NCBI GenBank assembly: GCA_963680875.1
Contig: OY804589.1
Location: forward strand, 310,001-374,000
Origin: Bathymodiolus brooksi
Taxonomy: Eukaryota; Mollusca; Bivalvia; Mytilida; Modiolidae
Length of the DNA stretch: 64,000 bases
Reading direction: 5' to 3'
The position numbers and the translations under genes were made by a program. Below the pieces are notes generated by a model, which saw only the letters and a program-made list of their open reading frames with translations, was not told the origin of the DNA and did not search any database. Of this stretch, positions 50,155 to 60,117 are shown in pieces; the first letter of the stretch is position 1, and every line of letters starts with the position of its first letter.

Positions 50155-51138
50155 TTGACTTGTACCTTATGTTAGGAAGTTTACTAGGTATTTGTTTTGT
50201 CCACTACTCGGTGTGGTTGACTTGTACCTTATGTTAGGAAGTTTACTAGGTATTTGATTAGTCCACTACTCGGTGTGGTTGACTTGTACCTTATGTTAGG
50301 AAGTTTACTAGGTATTTGTTTAGTCCACTACTCGATGTGGTTGACTTGTAACTTATGTTAGGAAGTTTACTAGGTATTTGTTTAGTCCACTACTCGGTGT
50401 GGTTGACTTGTACCTTATGTTAGGAAGTTTACTAGGTATTTGTTTAGTCCACTACTCAGTGTTGTTGACTTGTACCTTATGCTAGGAAGTTTACTAGGTA
50501 TTTGTTTAGTCCACTACTCGGTGTGGTTGACTTGTACCTTATGCTAGGAAGTTTACTAGGTATTTGTTTAGGCCACTGCTCGGTGTGGTTGACTTGTACC
50601 TTATGTTAGGAAGTTTACTAGGTATTTGTTTACTCCACTACTCGGTGTGGTTGACTTGTACCTTATGCTAGGAAGTTTACTAGGTATTTGTTTAGTCCAC
50701 TACTCGGTGTGGTTGACTTGTACCTTATGTTAGGAAGTTTACTAGGTATTTGTCTAGTCCACTACTCGGTGTGGTTGACTTGTACCTTATGTTAGGAAGT
50801 TTACTAGATATTTGTTTAGTCCACTACTCGGTGTGGTTGACTTGTACCTTATGTTAGGATGTTTACCAGGTATTTGTTTAGTCCACCACTCGGTGTGGTT
50901 GACTTGTACCTTATGTTAGGAAGTTTACTAAGTATTTGATTAGTCCACTACTCGGTGTGGTTGACTTGTACCTTATGTTAGGAAGTTTTCTAGGTATTTG
51001 TTTAGTCCACTACTCGGTGTGGTTGACTTGTACCTTATGTTAGGAAGTTTACTAAGTATTTGTTTAGTCCGTGTGGTTGACTTGTACCTTATGTTAGGAA
51101 GTTAACTAGGTATTTGTTTAGTCCACTACTCAGTGTTG
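50155..51138 (+). repeat. Block E segment 1, with 8-bp-deleted monomer
   Basis: From 50217 the segment has the order TTTGATTAG, CGATG, GTAAC, CAGTGTTG, GCTAGG, TTTAGGCCACTGCTC, TTTACTCC, TTTGTCTAG, TAGATA, GGATG with CCACCACTC, TTTGATTAG, TTTTCTAGG, the 54-bp monomer, and GTTAACTAGG. The same order returns at 53805-54664 with one monomer fewer. Several of these markers are shared with blocks B and D, so block E is a mosaic of older subfamilies. Confidence 0.84.
51023..51076 (+). repeat. 54-bp monomer, 8-bp deletion
   Basis: The eight bases ACTACTCG are absent, so TTTAGTCC joins GTGTGG directly. This is the largest length change in the window. The next monomer has GTTAAC. The same deletion lies at 54549. 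Confidence 0.95.
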
Positions 51139-51944
51139 TTGACTTGTACCTTATGTTAGGAAGTTTATTAGGTATTTGTTTAGTCCACTACTCGGTGTGG
51201 TTGACTTGTACCTTATGTTAGGAAGTTTACTAGGTATTTGTTTTGTCCACTACTCGGTGTGGTTGACTTGTACCTTATGTTAGGAAGTTTACTAGGTATT
51301 TGTTTAGTCCACCACTCGGTGTGGTTGACTTGTAACTTATGTTAGGAAGTTTACTAGGTATTTGTTTAGTCCACTACTCGGTGTGGTTGACTTGTACCTT
51401 ATGTTAGGAAGTTTACTAGGTATTTGTTTAGTCCACTACTCGGTGTGGTTGACTTGTACCTTATGTTAGGAAGTTTACTAAGTATTTGTTTTGTCCACTA
51501 CTCGGTGTGGTTGACTTGTACCTTATGTTAGGAAGTTTACTAGGTATTTGTTTAGTCCACTACTCAGTGTTGTTGACTTGTACCTTATGTTAGGAAGTTT
51601 AATAGGTATTTGTTTAGTCCACTACTCGGTGTGGTTGACTTGTACCTTGTGTTAGGAAGTTTACTAAGTATTTGTTTACTCCACTACTCGGTGTGGTTGA
51701 CTTGTACCTTATGTTATGAAGTTTACTAGGTATTTGTTTAGTCGACTACTCGGTGTGGTTGACTTGTACCTTATGTTAGGAAGTTTACTAGGTATTTGTT
51801 TAGTCCACTACTCGGTGTGGTTGACTTGTACCTTATGCTAGGAAGTTTACTAGGTATTTGTTTAGTCCACTACTCGGTGTGGTTGACTTGTACCTTATGT
51901 TAGGAAGTTTACTAAGTATTTGTTTAGTCCACTACTCGGTGTGG
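51139..51944 (+). repeat. Block E, 13 monomers without a local HOR
   Basis: This 806-bp stretch has no close copy beside it. It carries CAGTGTTG twice, TTTGTTTTG twice, GTAAC, CCACCACTC, and single monomers with CTTGTGTTAGG and GTTATGAAG. These are variants of the neighbouring types in a different order. It contains nothing but satellite. Confidence 0.75.
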
Positions 51945-52440
51945 TTGACTTGTACCTTATGCTAGGAAGTTTACTTGGTAATTGTTTAGTCCACTACTCG
52001 GTGTGGTTGACTTGTACCTTATGTTAGGAAGTTTACTAGGTATTTGTTTAGTCCACTACTCGGTGTGGTTGACTTGTACCTTATGCTAGTAAGTTTACTA
52101 GGTATTTGTTTAGTCCACTACTCGGTATGGTTGACTTGTACCTTATGTTAGGAAGTTTACTAGGTATTTGTTTAGTCCACTACTCGGTGTGGTTGACTTG
52201 TACCTTATGTTAGGAAGTTTACTAAGTATTTGTTTAGTCCACTACTCGTTGTGGTTGACTTGCATCTTATGTTAGGAAGTTTACTAGGTATTTGTTTAGT
52301 CCACTACTCTGTGTGGTTGACTTGTACCTTATGTTAGGAAGTTTACTAGGTATTTGTTTAGTCCACTACTCGGTGTGGTTGACTTGTACCTTATGTTAGG
52401 AAGTTTACTAAGTATTTGTTTAGTCCACTACTCGGTGTGG
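51945..52440 (+). repeat. 8-mer HOR copy 1, 496 bp
   Basis: Eight monomers in the order TTGGTAATTG, ordinary, GCTAGTAAG with CGGTATGG, ordinary, AG33 with CGTTG, GCATCTT with CTCTGTG, ordinary, AG33. The whole set recurs 496 bp later. Most of it is also a section of the 868-bp 14-mer in block D, but CGGTATGG after GCTAGTAAG is specific to these two copies. Confidence 0.92.
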
Positions 52441-52936
52441 TTGACTTGTACCTTATGCTAGGAAGTTTACTTGGTAATTGTTTAGTCCACTACTCGGTGT
52501 GGTTGACTTGTACCTTATGTTAGGAAGTTTACTAGGTATTTGTTTAGTCCACTACTCGGTGTGGTTGACTTGTACCTTATGCTAGTAAGTTTACTAGGTA
52601 TTTGTTTAGTCCACTACTCGGTATGGTTGACTTGTACCTTATGTTAGGAAGTTTACTAGGTATTTGTTTAGTCCACTACTCGGTGTGGTTGACTTGTACC
52701 TTATGTTAGGAAGTTTACTAAGTATTTGTTTAGTCCACTACTCGTTGTGGTTGACTTGCATCTTATGTTAGGAAGTTTACTAGGTATTTGTTTAGTCCAC
52801 TACTCTGTGTGGTTGACTTGTACCTTATGTTAGGAAGTTTACTAGGTATTTGTTTAGTCCACTACTCGGTGTGGTTGACTTGTACCTTATGTTAGGAAGT
52901 TTACTAAGTATTTGTTTAGTCCACTACTCGGTGTGG
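52441..52936 (+). repeat. 8-mer HOR copy 2, 496 bp
   Basis: This directly follows the first 8-mer and I see no base difference between them. It would therefore be the youngest duplication visible in the window, or an assembly duplication. The next monomer, with TTTGATTAG, breaks the period. Confidence 0.92.
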
Positions 52937-53804
52937 TTGACTTGTACCTTATGTTAGGAAGTTTACTAGGTATTTGATTAGTCCACTACTCGGTGTGGTT
53001 GACTTGTACCTTATGCTAGGAAGCTTACTAGGTATTTGTTTAGTCCACTACTCGGTGTGGTTGACTTGTATCTTATGTTAGGAAGTTTACTAGGTATTTG
53101 TTTAGTCCACTACTCGGTGTGGTTGACTTGTACCTTATGTTAGGAAGTTTACTAGGTATTTGTTTAGTCCACTACTCGGTGTGGTTGACTTGTACCTTAT
53201 GCTAGGAAGTTTACTAGGTATTTGTTTAGTCCACTACTCGGTGTGGTTGACTTGTACCTTATGTTAGGAAGTTTACTAAGTATTTGTTTAGTCCACTATT
53301 CGGTGTGGTTGACTTGTATCTTATGTTAGGAAGTTTACTAAGTATTTGTTTAGTCCACTACTCGGTGTGGTTGACTTGTACCTTATGCTAGGAAGTTTAC
53401 TAGGTAATTGTTTAGTCCACTACTCGGTGTGGTTGACTTGTACCTTATGTTAGGAAGTTTACTAGGTATTTGTTTTGTCCACTACTCGGTGTGGTTGACT
53501 TGTACCTTATGCTAGTAAGTTTACTAGGTATTTGTTTAGTCCACTACTCGGTGTGGTTGACTTGTACCTTATGTTAGGAAGTTTACTAGGTATTTGTTTA
53601 GTCCACTACTCGGTGTGGTTGACTTGTACCTTATGTTAGGAAGTTTACTAAGTATTTGTTTAGTCCACTACTCGTTGTGGTTGACTTGCATCTTATGTTA
53701 GGAAGTTTACTAGGTATTTGTTTAGTCCACTACTCTGTGTGGTTGACTTGTACCTTATGTTAGGAAGTTTACTAGGTATTTGTTTAGTCCACTACTCGGT
53801 GTGG
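52937..53804 (+). repeat. Copy of the 14-mer module within block E
   Basis: From 52999 this stretch repeats the AAGCTT, TATCTT, CTATTCGG, TAATTG, GCTAGTAAG, CGTTG and CTCTGTG series of 44389-45256. The offset is 8,610 bp, which is 139 x 62 minus 8, the 8 bp being the deletion in the monomer at 51023. One monomer reads TTTGTTTTG where block D has TTTGTTTAG. Confidence 0.82.
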
Positions 53805-54664
53805 TTGACTTGTACCTTATGTTAGGAAGTTTACTAGGTATTTGATTAGTCCACTACTCGGTGTGGTTGACTTGTACCTTATGTTAGGAAGTTTACTAGG
53901 TATTTGTTTAGTCCACTACTCGATGTGGTTGACTTGTACCTTATGTTAGGAAGTTTACTAGGTATTTGTTTAGTCCACTACTCGGTGTGGTTGACTTGTA
54001 CCTTATGTTAGGAAGTTTACTAGGTATTTGTTTAGTCCACTACTCAGTGTTGTTGACTTGTACCTTATGCTAGGAAGTTTACTAGGTATTTGTTTAGGCC
54101 ACTGCTCGGTGTGGTTGACTTGTACCTTATGTTAGGAAGTTTACTAGGTATTTGTTTACTCCACTACTCGGTGTGGTTGACTTGTACCTTATGTTAGGAA
54201 GTTTACTAGGTATTTGTTTAGTCCACTACTCGGTGTGGTTGACTTGTACCTTATGTTAGGAAGTTTACTAGGTATTTGTCTAGTCCACTACTCGGTGTGG
54301 TTGACTTGTACCTTATGTTAGGAAGTTTACTAGATATTTGTTTAGTCCACTACTCGGTGTGGTTGACTTGTACCTTATGTTAGGATGTTTACCAGGTATT
54401 TGTTTAGTCCACCACTCGGTGTGGTTGACTTGTACCTTATGTTAGGAAGTTTACTAAGTATTTGATTAGTCCACTACTCGGTGTGGTTGACTTGTACCTT
54501 ATGTTAGGAAGTTTTCTAGGTATTTGTTTAGTCCACTACTCGGTGTGGTTGACTTGTACCTTATGTTAGGAAGTTTACTAAGTATTTGTTTAGTCCGTGT
54601 GGTTGACTTGTACCTTATGTTAGGAAGTTAACTAGGTATTTGTTTAGTCCACTACTCGGTGTGG
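53805..54664 (+). repeat. Block E segment 2, with 8-bp-deleted monomer
   Basis: This repeats 50217-51138 with one C18 monomer missing, so the offset changes from 3,588 to 3,526 bp, and both values include the 8-bp deletion. The shared deletion, TTTAGGCCACTGCTC and CCACCACTC show common descent. After the GTTAACTAGG monomer the order diverges (CGGTGTGG here, CAGTGTTG after segment 1). Confidence 0.87.
54549..54602 (+). repeat. 54-bp monomer, 8-bp deletion, second copy
   Basis: Identical deletion in the same monomer context (AG33 before, GTTAACTAGG after) 3,526 bp downstream, inherited through duplication of the block E segment. Confidence 0.95.
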
Positions 54665-55842
54665 TTGACTTGTACCTTATGCTAGGAAGTTTACTAGGTA
54701 TTTGTTTAGTCCACTACTCGTTGTGGTTGACTTGTATCTTATGTTAGGAAGTTTACTAGGTATTTGTTTAGTCCACTACTTGGTGTGGTTGACTTGTACC
54801 TTATGTTAGGAAGTTTACTAGGTATTTGTTTAGTCCACTACTCGGTGTGGTTGACTTGTACATTATGTTAGGAAGTTTACTAGGTATTTGTGTAGTCCAC
54901 TACTCGGTGTGGTTGACTTGTACCTTATGCTAGGAAGTTTACTAGGTATTTGTTTAGTCCACTACTCGGTGTGGTTGACTTGTACCTTATGTTAGGAAGT
55001 TTACTAGGTATTTGTTTAGTCCACTACTTGGTGTGGTTGACTTGTACCTTATGATAGGAAGTTTACAAGGTATTTGTTTAGTCCACTACTCGGTGTGGTT
55101 GACTTGTACCTTATGTTAGGAAGTTTACTAGGTATTTGTTTAGTCCACTACTCGGTGTGGTTGACTTGTACCTTATGTTAGGAAGTTTACTAAGTATTTG
55201 GTTAGTCCACTACTCGGTGAGGTTGACTTGCATCTTATGTTAGGATGTTTACCAGGTATTTGTTTAGTCCACTACTCGTTGTGGTTGACTTGCATCTTAT
55301 GTTAGGAAGTTTACTAGGTATTTGTTTAGTCCACTACTCGGTGTGGTTGACTTGTACCTTATGGTAGGAAGTTTACTAAGTATTTGTTTAGTCCACTACT
55401 TGGTGTGGTTGACTTGTACCTTATGTTAGGAAGTTTACTAAGTATTTGTTTAGTCCACTACTCGGTGTGGTTGACTTGTATCTTATGCTAGGAAGTTTAC
55501 TAGGTATTTGTTTAGTCCACTACTACGTGTGGTTGACTTGTACCTTATGTTAGGAAGTTTACTAAGTATTTGGTTAGTCCACTACTCGGTGTGGTTGACT
55601 TGTACCTTATGTTAGGAAGTTTACTAAGTATTTGTTTAGTCCACTACTCGGTGTGGTTGACTTGTACCTTATGTTAGGAAGTTTACTAAGTATTTGTTTA
55701 GTCCACTACTCGGTGTGGTTGACTTGTACCTTATGTTAGGAAGTTTACTAGGTATTTGTTTAGTCCACTACTCGGTGTGGTTGACTTGTACCTTATGTTA
55801 GGAAGTTTACTAAGTATTTGTTTAGTCCACTACTCGGTGTGG
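54665..55842 (+). repeat. Block F entry, 19 monomers without a local HOR
   Basis: This 1,178-bp stretch has scattered private variants: CATTATG near 54851, GATAGG with TTTACAAGG near 55050, CGGTGAGG with GCATCTT and GGATG near 55215-55255, CTTGG three times, and CTACG near 55533. No ordered series is repeated close by. It contains only satellite. Confidence 0.75.
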
Positions 55843-56152
55843 TTGACTTGTACCTTATGCTAGGAAGTTTACTAAGTATTTGTTTAGTCCACTACTCGGC
55901 GTGGTTGACTTGTACCTTATGTTAGGAAGTTTACTAGGTATTTGTTTAGTCCACTACTCGGTGTGGTTGACTTGTAACTTATGTTAGGAAGTTTACTAAG
56001 TATTTGTTTAGTCCACTACTCGGTGTGGTTGACTTGTACCTTATGCTAGGAAGTTTACTAGATATTTGTTTAGTCCACTACTCGGTGTGGTTGAATTGTA
56101 CCTTATGTTAGGATGTTTACTAGGTATTTGTTTAGTCCACTACTCGGTGTGG

Positions 56153-56215
56153 TTGACTTGTAACTTATGTTAGGAAGTTTACTAAGTATTTGTTTAGTCC
56201 ACTACTCGGGTGTGG
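56153..56215 (+). repeat. 63-bp monomer with CGGG
   Basis: An extra G gives CTCGGGTGTGG. The monomer also has GTAAC at positions 8-12. The change is unique and is not present in the shortened second copy of the 23-mer. Confidence 0.9.
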
Positions 56216-56277
56216 TTGACTTGTACCTTATGTTAGGAAGTTTACTAAGTATTTGTTTAGTCCACTACTCGGTGTGG

Positions 56278-56338
56278 TTGACTTGTACCTTATGCTAGGA
56301 AGTTTACTAGGTATTTTTTAGTCCACTACTCGGTGTGG
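56278..56338 (+). repeat. 61-bp monomer with six-T run
   Basis: ATTTTTTAGTCC replaces ATTTGTTTAGTCC, one base shorter. It differs from the family A T-run monomer because the A before GTCC is kept. The next monomer has the same T-run at full length (seven T). Confidence 0.9.
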
Positions 56339-56648
56339 TTGACTTGTACCTTATGTTAGGAAGTTTACTAGGTATTTTTTTAGTCCACTACTCGGTGTGG
56401 TTGACTTGTACCTTATGTTAGGAAGTTTACTAAGTATTTGGTTAGTCCACTACTTGGTGTGGTTGACTTGTACCTTATGCTAGGAAGTTTACTAGGTATT
56501 TGTTTAGTCCACTACTCGGTGTGGTTGACTTTTACCTTATGTTAGGAAGTTTACTAAATATTTGTTTAGTCCACTACTCGGTGTGGTTGACTTGTACCTT
56601 ATGCTAGTAAGTTTACTAGGTATTTGTTCAGTCCACTACTCGGTGTGG

Positions 56649-56709
56649 TTGACTTGTACCTTATGTTAGGAAGTTTACTAGGTATTTTTTAGTCCACTAC
56701 TCCGTGTGG
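56649..56709 (+). repeat. 61-bp monomer with six-T run and CCGTG
   Basis: ATTTTTTAGTCC again, with a CCGTGTGG end, placed after GCTAGTAAG with TTCAGTCC. Its position and end type equal those of the family A 61-bp monomer, but it starts TTGAC and keeps AGTCC, so it looks like a relative of that form. Confidence 0.9.
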
Positions 56710-57267
56710 TTGACTTGTACCTTATGTTAGGAAGTTTACTAAGTATTTGTTTAGTCCACTACTCGTTGTGGTTGACTTGTATCTTATGTTAGGAAGTTTA
56801 CTAGGTATTTGTTTAGTCCACTACTCGGTGTGGTTGACTTGTACCTTATGCTAGGAAGTTTACTAGGTATTTGTTTAGTCCACTACTCGGTGTGGTTGAC
56901 TTGTACCTTATGTTAGGAAGTTTACTAGGTATTTGTTTAGTCCACTACTCGGTGTGGTTGACTTGTACCTTATGTTAGGAAGTTTACTAGGTATTTGTCT
57001 AGTCCACTACTCGGTATGGTTGACTTGTACCTTATGTTAGGAAGTTTACTAAGTATTTGTTTATTCCACTACTCGGTGTGGTTGACTTGTACCTTATGTT
57101 AGGAAGTTTACTAAGTATTTGTTTAGTCCACTACTCGGTGTGGTTGACTTATACCTTATGTTAGGAAGTTTACTAGGTATTTGTTTAATCCACTACTCGG
57201 TGTGGTTGACTTGTACCTTATGTTAGGAAGTTTACTAAGTATTTGTTTAGTCCACTACTCGGTGTGG

Positions 57268-58258
57268 TTGACTTGTACCTTATGCTAGGAAGTTTACTAA
57301 GTATTTGTTTAGTCCACTACTCGGCGTGGTTGACTTGTACCTTATGTTAGGAAGTTTACTAGGTATTTGTTTAGTCCACTACTCGGTGTGGTTGACTTGT
57401 AACTTATGTTAGGAAGTTTACTAAGTATTTGTTTAGTCCACTACTCGGTGTGGTTGACTTGTACCTTATGTTAGGAAGTTTACTAGGTATTTTTTTAGTC
57501 CACTACTCGGTGTGGTTGACTTGTACCTTATGTTAGGAAGTTTACTAAGTATTTGGTTAGTCCACTACTCGGTGTGGTTGACTTGTACCGTATGCTAGGA
57601 AGTTTACTAGGTATTTGTTTAGTCCACTACTCGGTGTGGTTGACTTTTACCTTATGTTAGGAAGTTTACTAAATATTTGTTTAGTCCACTACTCGGTGTG
57701 GTTGACTTGTACCTTATGCTAGTAAGTTTACTAGGTATTTGTTCAGTCCACTACTCGGTGTGGTTGACTTGTACCTTATGTTAGGAAGTTTACTAGGTAT
57801 TTTTTAGTCCACTACTCCGTGTGGTTGACTTGTACCTTATGTTAGGAAGTTTACTAAGTATTTGTTTAGTCCACTACTCGTTGTGGTTGACTTGTATCTT
57901 ATGCTAGGAAGTTTACTAGGTATTTGTTTAGTCCACTACTCGGTGTGGTTGACTTGTACCTTATGTTAGGAAGTTTACTAGGTATTTGTTTAGTCCACTA
58001 CTCGGTGTGGTTGACTTGTACCTTATGTTAGGAAGTTTACTAGGTATTTGTTTAGTCCACTACTCGGTGTGGTTGACTTGTACCTTATGTTAGGAAGTTT
58101 ACTAGGTATTTGTCTAGTCCACTACTCGGTATGGTTGACTTGTACCTTATGTTAGGAAGTTTACTAAGTATTTGTTTAGTCCACTACTCGGTGTGGTTGA
58201 CTTGTACCTTATGCTAGGAAGTTTACTAAGTATTTGTTTAGTCCACTACTCGGTGTGG
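57268..58258 (+). repeat. 23-mer HOR copy 2, 16 monomers, 991 bp
   Basis: This copy begins with CGGCGTGG and then lacks five monomers (TAGATA through the first 61-bp monomer) of copy 1. As a result TTCAGTCC is 1,115 bp, not 1,425 bp, from its partner (56626/57741). The 61-bp monomer after TTCAGTCC is retained. It includes a CCGTATG monomer near 57589 that is private to it. It ends where the family A series resumes. Confidence 0.85.
57764..57824 (+). repeat. 61-bp monomer, copy of 56649
   Basis: Same six-T run and CCGTGTGG end after TTCAGTCC, in copy 2 of the 23-mer, 1,115 bp downstream. Confidence 0.9.
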
Positions 58259-58692
58259 TTGACTTGTACCTTATGTTAGGAAGTTTACTAAGTAATTGGT
58301 TAGTCCACTACTCGGTGTGGTTGACTTGTACCTTATGTTAGGAAGTTTACTAAGTATTTGTTTAGTCCACTACTCGGTGTGGTTGACTTGTACCTTATGT
58401 TAGGAAGTTTACTAAGTATTTGTTTAATCCACTACTCGGTGTGGTTGACTTGTACCTTATGTTAGGAAGTTTACTAAGTATTTGTTTAGTCCACTACTCG
58501 GTGTGGTTGACTTGTACCTTATGCTAGGAAGTTTACTAGGTATTTGTTTAGTCCACTACTCGGTGTGGTTGACTTGTACCTTATGTTAGGAAGTTTACTA
58601 AGTATTTGTTTAGTCCACTACTCGGTGTGGTTGACTTGTACCTTATGCTAGGAAGTTTACTAGGTATTTGTTTAGTCCACTACTTGGTGTGG
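58259..58692 (+). repeat. Block A' start, series shared with 11033-11466
   Basis: Seven monomers run in the order TAATTGG, AG33, TTTAATCC, AG33, C18, AG33, C18, and are followed by the TTGAATTG monomer at 58693. The same series, base for base apart from a CTTGG end, lies at 11033-11466 before the TTGAATTG monomer at 11467. This is the clearest sign that both ends of the window belong to one HOR family. Confidence 0.85.
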
Positions 58693-60117
58693 TTGAATTG
58701 TACCATATGTTAGGAAGTTTACTAAGTATTTGTTTAGTCCACTACTCGGTGTGGTTGACTTGTACCTTATGTTAGGAAGTTTACTAAGTATTTGTGTAGT
58801 CCACTACTCAGTGTGATTGACTTGTACCTTATGATAGGAAGTTTACTAGGTATTTGTTTAGTCCACTACTCGGTGTGGTTGACTTGTACCTTATGTTAGG
58901 AAGTTAACTAAGTATTTGTTTTGTCCACTACGCGGTGTGGTTGACTTGTACCTTATGTTAGGAAGTTTGCTAGGTATTTGTTTATTCCACTACTCGGTGT
59001 GGTTGACTTGTACCTTATGTTAGGAAGTTTACTAGGTATTTGTTTAGTCCACTACTCGGTGTGGTTGACTTGTACCTTATGTTAGGAAGTTTACTAGGTA
59101 TTTGTTTAGTCCACTACTCGGTGTGGTTGACTTGTACCTTATGTTAGGAAGTTTACTAGGTATTTGTTTAGTCCACTACTCGGTGTGGTTGACTTGTACC
59201 TTATGTTAGGAAGTTTACTAGGTATTTGTTTAGTCCACTACTCGGTGTGGTTGACTTGTACCTTATGTTAGGAAGTTTACTAGGTATTTGTTTAGTCCAC
59301 TACTCGGTATGGTTGACTTGTACCTTATGTTAGGAAGTTTACTAAGTATTTGTTTAGTCCACTACTCGGTGTGGTTGACTTGTACCTTATGTTAGGAAGT
59401 TTACTAAATATTTGTTTAGTCCACTACTCGGTGTGGTTGACTTGTACCTTATGTTAGGAAGTTTACTAGGTATTTGTTTAGTCCACTACTCGGTGTGGTT
59501 GACTTGTACCTTATGCTAGGAAGTTTACTAAGTATTTGTTTAGTCCACTACTCGCTGTGGTTGACTTGTACCTTATGTTAGGAAGTTTACTAGGTATTTG
59601 TTTAGTCCACTACTCGGTGTGGTTGACTTGTACCTTATGTTAGGAAGTTTACTAGGTATTTGTTTAGTCCACTACTCGGTGTGGTTGACTTGTACCTTAT
59701 GTTAGGAAGTTTACTAGGTATTTGTTTAGTCCACTACTCGGTGTGGTTGACTTGTACCTTATGTTAGGAAGTTTACTAGGTATTTGTTTAGTCCACTACT
59801 CGGTGTGGTTGACTTGTACCTTATGCTAGGAAGTTTACTAGGTGTTTGTTTAGTCCACCACTCGGTGTGGTTGACTTGTACCTCATGTTAGGAAGTTTAC
59901 TAAATATTAATTTAGTCCACTACTCGGTGTGGTTGACTTGTACCTTATGCTAGTAAGTTTACTAGGTATTTGTTCAGTCCACTACTCGGTGTGGATGACT
60001 TGTACCTTATGTTAGGAAGTTTACTAGGTATTTTTTTGTCCACTACTCCGTGTGGTTGACTTGCACCTTATGCTAGGAAGTTTACTAGGTATTTGTTTAG
60101 TCCACTACTCGGTGTGG
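58693..60117 (+). repeat. Family A' subunit, 23 monomers, 1,425 bp
   Basis: This unit runs from one TTGAATTG monomer to the next. It includes CAGTGTGATT/GATAGG, GTTAAC with TTTGTTTTG, TTTGCTAGG, a run of plain monomers, TAAATA, CGCTG, CTCATG, GCTAGTAAG with TTCAGTCC, and the 61-bp T-run monomer at 59995. It looks like a hybrid of the left-block segments near 4080-4400 and 1040-1550. Confidence 0.78.
59995..60055 (+). repeat. 61-bp T-run monomer, right side
   Basis: First right-hand occurrence of the family A 61-bp monomer, about 52 kb from the nearest left-hand one. It is followed by a TTGCACC monomer, a neighbour not seen at the other six sites. Confidence 0.92.

Larger units (their letters stand above)
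55843..57267 (+). repeat. 23-mer HOR copy 1, 1,425 bp
   Basis: The length is 23 x 62 plus 1 minus 2, explained by a 63-bp monomer (56153) and two 61-bp monomers (56278, 56649). It starts with a C18 monomer ending CGGCGTGG, which recurs 1,425 bp later (CGGC at 55900/57325). It contains three GTAAC/GAATTG-type monomers, a T-run pair, TTTTACC/TAAATA, GCTAGTAAG with TTCAGTCC, CGTTG and TATCTT. The later part resembles the CTCATG to TATCTT series of family A. Confidence 0.88.
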
